Of a DNA stretch of 64,000 nt, positions 38,905 to 47,105 are shown one piece after another. Origin of the DNA: DASPWW01 sp963756745 (lineage in GTDB: Bacteria > Actinomycetota > Thermoleophilia > Solirubrobacterales > 70-9); contig CAVWOU010000012.1 in assembly GCA_963756745.1 (NCBI GenBank), forward strand, positions 124,001 to 188,000. The letters are read 5' to 3'. A model generated the notes under the pieces. That model was not told where the DNA came from and searched no databases. It saw only the letters and a list, made by a program, of their open reading frames with translations. The number at the start of each line of letters is the position of its first letter. Positions within the stretch are counted from its first letter, which is position 1. Position numbers and translations under genes: made by a program.

Positions 38905-39732
38905 ATGGGCGATCCGAGTAGGGGGAAGGCGGCGAAGGACCGCGTCGCCGAGGCCAGGGACGCCGCCAGGGACGCCGCGACCCAGCGGGTCACGGAGGCC
39001 CGCGACGTCGCCTCTCAGCGGGTCAGCGACGCGCGTGACGTGACCGCCCAGCGGGTCGCCGACGCGAAGGCGAGCGCGTCGGAGTTCATCGAGCGCCAGA
39101 AGCCGCGCCTGCGCGGCGTCTCGCACCAGTGGGCGTTCTTCGTCTCGCTCGTCGCCGGGTCGGCGCTGATCGTCGCCGCGCCGAGCACGCGCGCGACGCT
39201 CGCCGTCGGCATCTACGCGATCTCGCTCTCCGCCCTGCTCGGGGTGAGCGCTCTATATCACCGCGTCAACTGGGTGCGCCCGAACGTGCGCCGCTGGATG
39301 CGCCGCCTCGACCACTCGATGATCTTCCTGCTGATCGCCGGGACCGTGACGCCGTTCTGCGTTCTGGTGATCAACGGGCCGTTCGCTGACGCGCTGCTCG
39401 TCGCCGTTTGGGCGGCTGCCGCCGCGGGAATCGTCGTCGAGATGATCTGGGTCGATGCTCCGAAGTGGGTCGCGACGACCGTCTACGTGGCGGTCGGATG
39501 GATCAGCGTGCTCGGCTTCCCGGCGATCGTCGTCGCCGCCGGGCTCGGTGCCGGTGCGCTGATCGCCGCCGGCGGCATCCTCTACACCGCCGGCGCCGTG
39601 ATCTACGCCCGCCAGCGTCCGGACCCGCGGCCGGCGACGTTCGGCTACCACGAGATCTTCCACGTGCTGGTGATCGCGGCCGCCGTCGCTCACTTCGCCG
39701 CCATCGCCCTGTACGCGCTGCCGGCCGGCTGA
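38905..39732 (+). CDS. Hemolysin III family membrane protein with amphipathic N-terminal repeat
   Basis: This 275-residue protein has a 7-TM hemolysin III (PAQR/YqfA-like) domain from about residue 68, with SALYHRVNW, LDHSMIFLLIAGTVTPF and a late HEIFHVLVI motif carrying metal-ligand His residues. The first ~60 residues are a charged helix of 11-residue repeats, such as RVTEARDVASQ and RVSDARDVTAQ, like LEA or apolipophorin-type helices. That extension is not usual for the family. The family is thought to act as membrane-bound hydrolases or receptors, and the activity here is unknown. It diverges from nrdR. Confidence 0.85.
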   Translation: MGDPSRGKAAKDRVAEARDAARDAATQRVTEARDVASQRVSDARDVTAQRVADAKASASEFIERQKPRLRGVSHQWAFFVSLVAGSALIVAAPSTRATLAVGIYAISLSALLGVSALYHRVNWVRPNVRRWMRRLDHSMIFLLIAGTVTPFCVLVINGPFADALLVAVWAAAAAGIVVEMIWVDAPKWVATTVYVAVGWISVLGFPAIVVAAGLGAGALIAAGGILYTAGAVIYARQRPDPRPATFGYHEIFHVLVIAAAVAHFAAIALYALPAG

Positions 39733-39735
39733 GCG

Positions 39736-40143
39736 CTACCCGCGCGCGGAGATCTGCTGGACGCCCCAGCCGTTGCCGTCCGGGTCGCGAAAGAACACGA
39801 ACCCGACGTTGTCGAGCGGCTCCGGCGTCTCGCTCGGGCTCTCGCCCATGATCTGGATCTCGCTCACGTCGACCCCGCGCTCGACCAGTTGCGCTCGCGC
39901 CGCGTCGAGGTCGGACACGACGAGCTGAAGGCCCTTGAGCGAGCCGGGCGGCATCTCCTCCCCGAGCCCCTTGGCGATCACGATCGAGCAACCCGATCCG
40001 GGGGGAGTGAGCTGGACTACGCGAGCGTCCTCGCTGACCGTGGTGTCGTGGTCGACGTTGAAGCCGAGCTTGTCGGCATAGAACTCCTTGGCGCGGTCCA
40101 CGTCCGACACGGGGACCATTACGACCTCGAGCGTCCAGTTCAT
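39736..40143 (-). CDS. VOC (glyoxalase-like) superfamily protein
   Basis: This 135-residue protein opens with MNWTLEVVMVPVSDVDRAKEFYADKLGF and ends with FFRDPDGNGWGVQQI, both typical of VOC proteins of the bleomycin-resistance/extradiol-dioxygenase type. The first metal-ligand position is Glu rather than His. Function is not predictable. It lies 15 bp downstream of the carotenoid oxygenase gene on the same strand and converges with the hemolysin III gene. Confidence 0.82.
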   Translation of the reverse strand: MNWTLEVVMVPVSDVDRAKEFYADKLGFNVDHDTTVSEDARVVQLTPPGSGCSIVIAKGLGEEMPPGSLKGLQLVVSDLDAARAQLVERGVDVSEIQIMGESPSETPEPLDNVGFVFFRDPDGNGWGVQQISARG

Positions 40144-40158
40144 CGCGGCCTTCCCATC

Positions 40159-41574
40159 CTAGGCACGCGCGAACTGTCCGTGGAACCCGAACGGGATGTG
40201 GTGCGGGACCTCGGCCCGGGCCCGCTCGGAGAGATCCCGGGCGTCGAGCACGAGCAGGAACGAGCTGCCGCGATCGCCGTCGAGCACGACCGAGAGCAGG
40301 ACACCCTCGTCCTCGGCTTCGGCGTCGGGTGCGGCGACGAAGACCGGCTCCCCCGGGAAGCTCCCGCTTTCCTCCCAGATTCTCGTACCGCGCTCGACGA
40401 CATCGACCTTGACGAGGCGATCGAGCCAGGACCCCTCGGGGCTCAAGCCGACGCCCCACGCGTATCGGTAGGGACGTTCGTTGCAGCGCCCGTAGTTGAT
40501 CCGCGGCAGCTCCATCGACTCGTCGGTCAGGTGCTCGGTGGTCACGGATCCGAACCCGGGTGAGATCCGAAAGCGCTCGAGCCTGTTGGGCGAGGGACGC
40601 TTGCCGTCGCGCAGCCGCTCGAGGTAGAGGTCCTCGACGATCTGCGCATCGGCGAAGGCCGCCACGTCGACGACCACCTCGCCGTCCTCCTCGTAGGAGT
40701 TGACGTGGTGGAACCCGAACCGCGGCTCGGCCTCGAACGGGCCGGCGCTCTCGCCGGTCGCGCGGTCGAAGAGGTGGAACCTGGTCCCCAGCTCCGGCTT
40801 CCAGCGGAAGTTCTCGATGTACGGCCGGCCGCCGAGGGCGAGGCTGATCGGGTTGACCACGTACGGGAACTCGGCGAGCACGAGCCAGCGCTCGGTGAGC
40901 CCGAACGAGTGCATGTACGCCGGCTCCCGCACCGGCTTCGACGCGATCACCTCGGGCTTGGAGCTGTCCGGCCGAACGAGGAAGAACCGGTAGCTCGACC
41001 TCGGCCCGAGCTTCGCGGCGTAGTTCAGCATTCCCCTCGTGGCCCGATCGACGTGGGGATGCGCGGTCGTAAGCATGCCCGGCGGCTTGTAAGCGACCCC
41101 CGCGGTCTGGAGGGTACGACCGTCGAACTCGACCGGAATCGGTGTCTCGGTCATCGAGATGAACCGCTCGCCGAGCTTGACGAGGTTGACGTTCGCGTTG
41201 TCGGTCAGCTTCGGCGAGAACATCGCCGTGACGCGCGCAAACAGCGAGCGGCACGGGTCGGTCGCGAACTCCGAGTAGGCGATGCGACCGCGCTCCTTAG
41301 CGGCGCGGTAGGCCTTGCTCTGCAGGAAGCGGTTGGCGTACGAGACCTGCCCGTCCCCGAACGAGAAGCGGTGGAGCATCGCCAGCCCGTCGAACCAGTG
41401 GTTGACCGAGCGGTCGCCCACGTCCCACTGCGCCGGGCCGGTGCGCAGCAGCGACCCCTGGAGCCACGGCGGGAGGTCGCCCCGAACCGGGAGGCTCTCG
41501 ACGTGCGTCTCGTTCTCGAGCGAGTCAAATCCCCGGCGGGCGGTGCGGGCGGGGGCGTCGATAACAGTGCTCAT
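40159..41574 (-). CDS. Carotenoid cleavage oxygenase
   Basis: This 471-residue protein has the seven-bladed propeller pattern of carotenoid oxygenases. Four iron-ligand histidines are visible, in TTAHPHVD, YMHSFGLTERW, GFHHVNSYE and FGFHGQFARA at the C-terminus. The opening LPVRGDLPPWLQGSLLRTGPAQWDVG is typical. The enzyme uses iron and O2 to split carotenoid double bonds, and the BCO-like lineage often makes retinal. The ATG at 41574 has AGGAGG 5 nt upstream, which settles the start. No carotenoid synthesis or rhodopsin gene is in the window. Confidence 0.92.
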   Translation of the reverse strand: MSTVIDAPARTARRGFDSLENETHVESLPVRGDLPPWLQGSLLRTGPAQWDVGDRSVNHWFDGLAMLHRFSFGDGQVSYANRFLQSKAYRAAKERGRIAYSEFATDPCRSLFARVTAMFSPKLTDNANVNLVKLGERFISMTETPIPVEFDGRTLQTAGVAYKPPGMLTTAHPHVDRATRGMLNYAAKLGPRSSYRFFLVRPDSSKPEVIASKPVREPAYMHSFGLTERWLVLAEFPYVVNPISLALGGRPYIENFRWKPELGTRFHLFDRATGESAGPFEAEPRFGFHHVNSYEEDGEVVVDVAAFADAQIVEDLYLERLRDGKRPSPNRLERFRISPGFGSVTTEHLTDESMELPRINYGRCNERPYRYAWGVGLSPEGSWLDRLVKVDVVERGTRIWEESGSFPGEPVFVAAPDAEAEDEGVLLSVVLDGDRGSSFLLVLDARDLSERARAEVPHHIPFGFHGQFARA

Positions 41575-41648
41575 GGTGCCTCCTGAATCGTTCGTTTCCA
41601 AAGCGGTAGACCCGTTTCACGTCCGAGACGCGCCGGCGCGCGATAGCG

Positions 41649-41667
41649 GCCGCCCGGGCCCGGCGGC
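41649..41667 (-). terminator. GC-rich hairpin after the siroheme synthase gene
   Basis: GCCGCCCGGGCCCGGCGGC can fold on a CGGG/CCCG core with CCGC/GCGG outside and one bulged base. It begins at the stop codon of the siroheme synthase gene, upstream of the carotenoid oxygenase gene. No U-tract is present. Confidence 0.3.
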
Positions 41668-42410
41668 TACGCGCCAACCGTCGCCCGGTCGCGCTGTGCG
41701 GCCGCGATCAGCTCCCGCACGGCGCCCTCATCGCCGCGCCGCAGCAGCTCCACCGGGTCGGGCTCGCCGTTGACGATCGACTCGAAGAACTCCTTGCGGT
41801 CCTGGTAGGTGGGCAGCGTGTCCTTCGCCCACCCGCGCACGTCGTTGAGCAGGATCGCGAGCCGCGCGTAGGGCTCCCCGAACTCGTTCGCGATCTCGCG
41901 CTTCATTCGCTTCGCGAGCGCGGGAGAGGCGCCGGAGGTGGAGATAGCGATCGCGAGCGCGCCGGAGCGGACGATCGCGGGGAGGATGAAGTTGCACAGC
42001 GGCGGCACGTCGACGACGTTGACCAGCATCGGGCGACGCTCGGCGTCGTCGTGGACCGCGATGTTGACGTCGGTGTTGCTCGTCGCCGCGACCACCAGCA
42101 GGCACCCCTCGAGGTCGGAGGAGCGGTACTCGCGCCGGTCCCATCGGATCGAGCCCTCGGCGGCGTAATCGGCGAGCTCGGAGACCGCGTCGGGCGCGAC
42201 CAGGGTGACATCCGCGCCGCACGCGAGCAGGCCCTCGACCTTCTCCAGCCCGATCTCGCCGCCGCCCACGACAAGGGAGCGCCGGCCCTTCAGCAGAAGG
42301 CACGCTATATAGAGCGGCGTGTCGAGCATCCCGCGCACGCACGACTGGTCGCATGTCCCCTTGCGGAGCTGGCACACGCATTCCTTGCCGGTGTAGGCCT
42401 GCGCGGGCAT
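41667..42410 (-). CDS. Siroheme synthase N-domain protein (precorrin-2 dehydrogenase/ferrochelatase type)
   Basis: This 247-residue protein matches the NAD-dependent dehydrogenase/ferrochelatase half of CysG (Met8p/SirC type). It has PLYIACLLLKGRRSLVVGGGEIGLEKVEGLL with a Rossmann GGGEIG, then NVVDVPPLCNFILPAIVRSG and STSGASPALAKRMKREI. It oxidises precorrin-2 and may insert iron for siroheme, needed by sulfite or nitrite reductase. The methyltransferase half is absent. An unusual N-terminal extension of ~28 residues has four Cys (CVCQLRKGTCDQSC) before the usual start. Confidence 0.9.
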   Translation of the reverse strand: MPAQAYTGKECVCQLRKGTCDQSCVRGMLDTPLYIACLLLKGRRSLVVGGGEIGLEKVEGLLACGADVTLVAPDAVSELADYAAEGSIRWDRREYRSSDLEGCLLVVAATSNTDVNIAVHDDAERRPMLVNVVDVPPLCNFILPAIVRSGALAIAISTSGASPALAKRMKREIANEFGEPYARLAILLNDVRGWAKDTLPTYQDRKEFFESIVNGEPDPVELLRRGDEGAVRELIAAAQRDRATVGA

Positions 42411-42505
42411 CTAGATGCGACGTGCCACGCACGTCATCCGGGCGTGCGCGGTTGTGGGATTACTCATCTGGGCACAGGGTAGTGAGCCGGCCCTCTGGCG
42501 GGGCA

Positions 42506-43003
42506 CTACACGTCCCGCATGCCCGAGACCGCCAGCGCGACCGCGACAACGATCCCGAGCGCCGCCAGGAGCTGCGCCGCGAGGACCGCCGGCGCCCGAA
42601 CCCGGGTCGTGGCGGCGATCGCGACGATCGGGAGCGTCAGCGCGGCCGCGGCGAGGGCCCTGCCGGCAGGCTCGTCGGCTCCGAAGCTGAGCGCGACGCA
42701 CGCGAGCTCGGGGGTGATGAGCACCACCGCGAACGGGCCCGCGACCGCATTGGGCCACACGAGGATGCGGATGCCGGTGACCGCGAGCACGAGCCCGGCG
42801 GCGATCCGGAACGACTCGGGGCTGATCGAGAGCGCGTCGAGCAGATCGTCGGCGAACACCGTGGCGACGACCACCAGCACGGCGCCGCACGCGAGGGCCA
42901 GGCCGGCGGTTGGAAGCGAGGGCTTCGCCTCCTCGCGAGCGAGCGCGACCCGTCCGGCGTTGGTGGTCGCGAGGAACCCGGCAAGCAGAAAGCCGAAGCT
43001 CAC
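42506..43003 (-). CDS. MarC-like integral membrane protein (tentative)
   Basis: This 165-residue protein has five to six hydrophobic helices. The segment ISPESFRIAAGLVLAVTGIRIL resembles the MarC/SNARE-associated-like family region around the second repeat, but the match is weak and the protein is short for the family. Its start overlaps the stop of the upstream minus-strand gene at 43000 by 4 bp (ATGA), so both are made from one message. No transported substrate can be inferred. Confidence 0.5.
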   Translation of the reverse strand: MSFGFLLAGFLATTNAGRVALAREEAKPSLPTAGLALACGAVLVVVATVFADDLLDALSISPESFRIAAGLVLAVTGIRILVWPNAVAGPFAVVLITPELACVALSFGADEPAGRALAAAALTLPIVAIAATTRVRAPAVLAAQLLAALGIVVAVALAVSGMRDV

Positions 43004-44166
43004 CGCAGCACCTCACGAGCTCCCAGCAGCGCCGCGATCGCGTGCTGCTGGTCGTCCATCTGGGTGTAGCCGTCGTCGAACCACGCCCCGCGGGCGAGTC
43101 GATTCTCCTCGTCAGCGCTCACCTGTCTGTCGACGAGCACGCCGGCGTTACAGCTCACGCGATCGCCGAGCCTTCCATGGAGGTCGGCGAGCCTCGGCTC
43201 GGCGCCCGCCAGCCGCCACAGGGCGGCGGCCGCCTCGCCGTCCGTGCCAAGCGACGATCCCGACTCCGATAGCCGATTGAGGGCGCTGCCCTCGTGCTGC
43301 GACTCGTAGCGGATCAGGTAGCCGAAGTAGCCCGCGAGCCAGCGCGCGTACTCGACCTCGGTCGCAGTCAGCCCGGAGGGCTCCAGCTCCGCGAGCCCGT
43401 AAGCCGCCCAGTGGTCGGGCTCGCGGAACCCGCCCTCGACCTCGTCGCGGCGTGTCGCGAGGTACTCGGCGACTCGGTGGGCGGGTCCGTCCCACCCCTC
43501 CGCGGGGAACGCCCGCTCCAGCAGCGCCATGGCGTAGAAGGCCTCGCCGGTCGCAAACTTCCCGTACACGCCGGGGAGGCTTCGCTTCGCGTATCGCTGG
43601 TAGTACTGGAGGATGCTGCCGTCGGCCTGCAGCTGGAAGACGAGGAAGCGGCCGATCCGCCGCGCGAGCCTGTCGTAGCGTCGCTCCCCGGTGGCCTTCC
43701 GCCGGTTCATCAGGGCGACGACGAGGAGCGAGTTGGCGCCGACGTCGACCGACTCGCCAAGCGGCGCGAACGCGGTCCAGCCGCGCTGCGAGATCAGGTT
43801 CTCGCGGACGTAGCCGAGCGCCGCGTCGGCTGCGCCGATCCGCCCGTGCGCGTACAGCGCCGCCATCACGCCGGCGTGGCGGGTCGTGTTGTAGTCCGAC
43901 GACACCCTGTCCTCGTCCGAGTAGTAGCCGTAGAGGAAGCGGCCGTCGTCGCGCTGACCGCGCACGAGCCAATCGCCTCCCGCATCCGCCGCCCGCGCGA
44001 CGGAGCCGGCGTCGACCGGGGGGCACGTCTCGGCCGGTACCACGACGACCCGGAGCAAAAGGGCCAGAATCCCCCACAACGCGACCTGGCCGATCAACCA
44101 GCGCCGGTGCTGTCGCCAAGCGCTCAACGGTGGGTTCAGCGTAGTCCAGGCGGCCGGGCCCCACAC
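43000..44166 (-). CDS. Membrane-anchored alpha/alpha-barrel-like protein, function unknown
   Basis: This 388-residue protein has one N-terminal transmembrane helix (about 27-44) followed by a large extracytoplasmic helical domain. Repeated helix pairs such as NTTRHAGVMAALYAHG, GANSLLVVALMNRRKATG and GEAFYAMALLERAFP resemble the alpha/alpha-toroid of glycoside hydrolases, epimerases or terpene cyclases. No catalytic signature was recognised. HWAAYGLAELEPSGL and DDQQHAIAALLGAREVL are conserved-looking. It diverges from topA. The translational overlap with the MarC-like gene suggests a joint envelope role. Confidence 0.55.
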   Translation of the reverse strand: MWGPAAWTTLNPPLSAWRQHRRWLIGQVALWGILALLLRVVVVPAETCPPVDAGSVARAADAGGDWLVRGQRDDGRFLYGYYSDEDRVSSDYNTTRHAGVMAALYAHGRIGAADAALGYVRENLISQRGWTAFAPLGESVDVGANSLLVVALMNRRKATGERRYDRLARRIGRFLVFQLQADGSILQYYQRYAKRSLPGVYGKFATGEAFYAMALLERAFPAEGWDGPAHRVAEYLATRRDEVEGGFREPDHWAAYGLAELEPSGLTATEVEYARWLAGYFGYLIRYESQHEGSALNRLSESGSSLGTDGEAAAALWRLAGAEPRLADLHGRLGDRVSCNAGVLVDRQVSADEENRLARGAWFDDGYTQMDDQQHAIAALLGAREVLR

Positions 44167-44213
44167 ATAGCGTGAAAGCGCCGCCGAGGACCCCTGCTAC
44201 CCTCGCCGGCCGA

Positions 44214-46508
44214 ATGCGCCTGATAGTCACAGAGAAGAACAACAGCGCCAAGAAGATCGCCCAGATCCTCGGAAACGGCGCGAAGGAAAGCGCCTCCTAC
44301 AAGGTGCCGTACTACACGTGGTCGGACGCCGACGGCGACCACATGGCGATCGGGCTCAAGGGCCACGTGCTCAATCCGTCGTTCCCGGACGGCTACTCGA
44401 ACTGGCAGAAGACCGACCTGCACGAGCTGATCGACGCGAAGCTCGTCAAGGAGCCCACGGACAAGAACTTCCTCCGTGCGCTTCGCAAGGTGGCGAAGGA
44501 CGCCGACAGCGTCGTGATCGCGACCGACTTCGACCGCGAGGGCGAGCTGATCGGGCTCGAGGCGCTGTCCGAGGTGCTCGACGTCAACCCGGAGGTCGAG
44601 TCGACGGTCAAGCGGGCGCGCTACTCGGCCCTGACCAAGGACGAGATCGAGCGCGCGTTCGCCAACCTCGACGAGCTCTCCTACGACCTCGCCTACGCGG
44701 GGGAAGCGCGCCAGGACATCGACCTGATCTGGGGAGCAACGCTGACACGCGCCGTGTCCCTGGCGACGCGGCGCTTCGGCTCCAACTTCCTCTCCGTGGG
44801 CCGAGTTCAGAGCCCCACCCTGGGGCTGATCGTGGAGCGCGAGCTGGAGCGCCGCGCCCACAAGCCGCAGCCGTACTGGGAGGTGCTGGCGCGATTCCAG
44901 CATCCCGACGACGCCTTCGAGGCGCACCACACGGTGGACAAGTTCTGGAAGCGCGAGGAGGCCGACGCGGCGGTCGCAGGGACGAAGAGCCCGGGCGTCG
45001 TGAGCGCGATCACCTCCCGCAAGGTCAACCGCAGGCCCCCGACGCCCTTCAACACCACAGCCTTTGCGGCCGAGGCGTCGAGCCGGCTCTCGATCACGCC
45101 CTCGCGCGCGATGCGCGTCGCGGAGGACCTCTATATGGACGGCTTCATCTCCTACCCGCGCACCGACAACACGGTCTACCCGAGCTCGCTCGCCACGCGC
45201 GAGCTCGTCGCCTCGCTGGTCGGGATCCCCGAGTTCGAGGCGGCCGCGCCGCTGCTCGATGGTGACCTGAAGCCGACCCGCGGCAAGAAGGAGACCACCG
45301 ACCATCCGCCGATCTACCCGACCCAGGCCGTGCATCCCGGCGGCCTCGAGGGCGTCCATCGCCGGGTGTACGAGCTGGTCGTGCGCCGCTTCCTCGCCAC
45401 CTTCGGCAAGCCGATGATCACGGAGTCCACACGGGCGGAGATCGAGGCCGGGTCGGAGACCTACTTCGTGCGCGGCAGCGTCGTCGTCGACCCGGGTTAC
45501 GCGGCGATCTACACCTACGCGCGCTCGGCCGACGACGAGATCCCGAGGCTCGAGGAGGGTCAGAGCCTGGAGCTCGACGGCGAGCCGTGGATCGTCGACA
45601 AGGAGACGCAGCCGCCGAGCCGGATCGGTCAGGGCAAGCTGCTCGAGATGATGGAGGAGCGGGGACTGGGCACCAAGGCGACCCGGCCGGACATCATCCA
45701 GAAGCTGTTCGACCGCGGCTACGTGTTCGGGAACCCGCCGTCGCCGACCGAGACCGGGATCGCGATGTACGAGGCGTTCAAGCGCTACGTGCCGCGCATG
45801 GCGACCCCCGAGATGACCGCCGAGCTGGAGCGGGACATGGACGAGATCGCGGGCGGGAAGACGAAGAAGGACGAGGTGCTCCAGATCAGCCGCCAGATGC
45901 TGCACGGCACCTACGAGGAGGTCGCCGACAAGGAGGAAGACCTCGCGAAGGTGATCTGGGCGGGAATGGACGAGGACCGGATCCTCGGCCCTTGCATCGT
46001 GTGCGAGCGGGCAGGGCGCAAGCACGAGGACGGCTCTCCCAACATGCTGCGGATCATCCGCGCCCGGAAGTCGGGCAAGCGGTTCGTCGGCTGCCAGGGG
46101 TGGGAGGCCGACAACCCGGACGCGTGCGACGTCACCTTCCCGCTGCCGCAGCGCGGCGACGTGTTCAAGCTCGAGGACCGCTGCTCGATATGCGGCGAGA
46201 CGCCGCGGCTCAAGGTGGTCCCGTTCCGCGGCCGCCCGTGGAACCTGTGCCTGAACGAGGAGTGCCCCTCGATGGAGGAGATGCGCAAGCGCCGCGCCGA
46301 GCGCGAGGCTGCGAAGGAGGCCAAGGAGGCGGCGGAGAAGTTGGACGGTGACGGCGAGTCGGGCGACGGCGCCAAGGCCGACGGCGCCACGGTCGATGCC
46401 GCGGGGACCAAGACTCGTGCGAAGCGCTCCGCGAACGGGCGCCGGTCGGGTGGCGCGCGCAAGTCGCGCTCCGGCTCGGGCCGCTCGCGGTCTCGGGCCA
46501 AGGGCTAG
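44214..46508 (+). CDS. topA: DNA topoisomerase I (type IA), archaeal-like
   Basis: This 764-residue enzyme relaxes negative supercoils by nicking one strand. It has the TOPRIM motif with TDFDREGELIGLEAL (about 104-118), DIDLIWGATLTRAVSLATRR, SVGRVQSPTLGLIVERELE and the catalytic Tyr314 in ISYPRTDNTVYP. The 3-prime part has Cys pairs (CIVCERAG, CSICGETP, CLNEEC) forming zinc ribbons and ends in a Lys/Arg/Ser-rich tail. The motif wording is closer to archaeal TopA than to the usual actinobacterial enzyme, judged by memory. ATG 44214 is chosen. tmk and holB follow closely. Confidence 0.93.
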   Translation: MRLIVTEKNNSAKKIAQILGNGAKESASYKVPYYTWSDADGDHMAIGLKGHVLNPSFPDGYSNWQKTDLHELIDAKLVKEPTDKNFLRALRKVAKDADSVVIATDFDREGELIGLEALSEVLDVNPEVESTVKRARYSALTKDEIERAFANLDELSYDLAYAGEARQDIDLIWGATLTRAVSLATRRFGSNFLSVGRVQSPTLGLIVERELERRAHKPQPYWEVLARFQHPDDAFEAHHTVDKFWKREEADAAVAGTKSPGVVSAITSRKVNRRPPTPFNTTAFAAEASSRLSITPSRAMRVAEDLYMDGFISYPRTDNTVYPSSLATRELVASLVGIPEFEAAAPLLDGDLKPTRGKKETTDHPPIYPTQAVHPGGLEGVHRRVYELVVRRFLATFGKPMITESTRAEIEAGSETYFVRGSVVVDPGYAAIYTYARSADDEIPRLEEGQSLELDGEPWIVDKETQPPSRIGQGKLLEMMEERGLGTKATRPDIIQKLFDRGYVFGNPPSPTETGIAMYEAFKRYVPRMATPEMTAELERDMDEIAGGKTKKDEVLQISRQMLHGTYEEVADKEEDLAKVIWAGMDEDRILGPCIVCERAGRKHEDGSPNMLRIIRARKSGKRFVGCQGWEADNPDACDVTFPLPQRGDVFKLEDRCSICGETPRLKVVPFRGRPWNLCLNEECPSMEEMRKRRAEREAAKEAKEAAEKLDGDGESGDGAKADGATVDAAGTKTRAKRSANGRRSGGARKSRSGSGRSRSRAKG

Positions 46509-46514
46509 ACGCGG

Positions 46515-47105
46515 TTGTTCATCACGCTCGAGGGGATCGACGGCTCGGGCAAGACCACCCAGGCCGAGCTGCTGGCGAAGGCGCTCGGTGACGACACGGT
46601 GCTGGTCCGCGAGCCGGGCGGCACCGCGGCCTCGGAGCGGATCCGCGAGCTGGTCGCCGACCCCGGTGTCGAGCTCGATCCGGTCGCGGAGCTGCTGCTG
46701 TTCTGCGCATCGCGGGCCCAGCTCGTCGCCGAGGTGATCCGCCCCGCGCTCGACGCGGGCCGCGACGTCGTGTGCGACCGTTTCAGCGACTCGACCGCCG
46801 CCTACCAGGGGGCGGCTCGAGGCGTGAGCGTCGAGATCGCGGTGAGCGTGAACCTGGTCGCCACCGGCCGCCTGGATCCCGACCTCACGATCCTGCTCAG
46901 GATCGACCCCGAGCGCGCGGCGGCGCGCGGCCTCGGGGACGATCGCTTCGAGCGCGAGGGCATCGAGTTCCAGCGCAAGGTGGCCGAGGCGTACGATCGG
47001 CTCGCGCGCAGCGATCCGGGCCGGATCGCGGTGATCGACGCGGAGGGGAGCAGCGAGGAGGTGCACGCACGGGTGATCGAGACGGTCGAGGCGGCGAGAC
47101 GGTGA
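46515..47105 (+). CDS. tmk: Thymidylate kinase
   Basis: This 196-residue kinase phosphorylates dTMP to dTDP. The P-loop is EGIDGSGKTTQAE (about residues 6-18), followed by REPGGTAASERIR and the DRFSDSTAAYQGAAR motif that binds the nucleotide. The LID region contains the RAAARGLGDDRFE segment. The start is a TTG at 46515, 6 bp after the topA stop. The stop overlaps the holB GTG start as GTGA, so tmk and holB are coupled, a common arrangement. Confidence 0.95.
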   Translation: MFITLEGIDGSGKTTQAELLAKALGDDTVLVREPGGTAASERIRELVADPGVELDPVAELLLFCASRAQLVAEVIRPALDAGRDVVCDRFSDSTAAYQGAARGVSVEIAVSVNLVATGRLDPDLTILLRIDPERAAARGLGDDRFEREGIEFQRKVAEAYDRLARSDPGRIAVIDAEGSSEEVHARVIETVEAARR

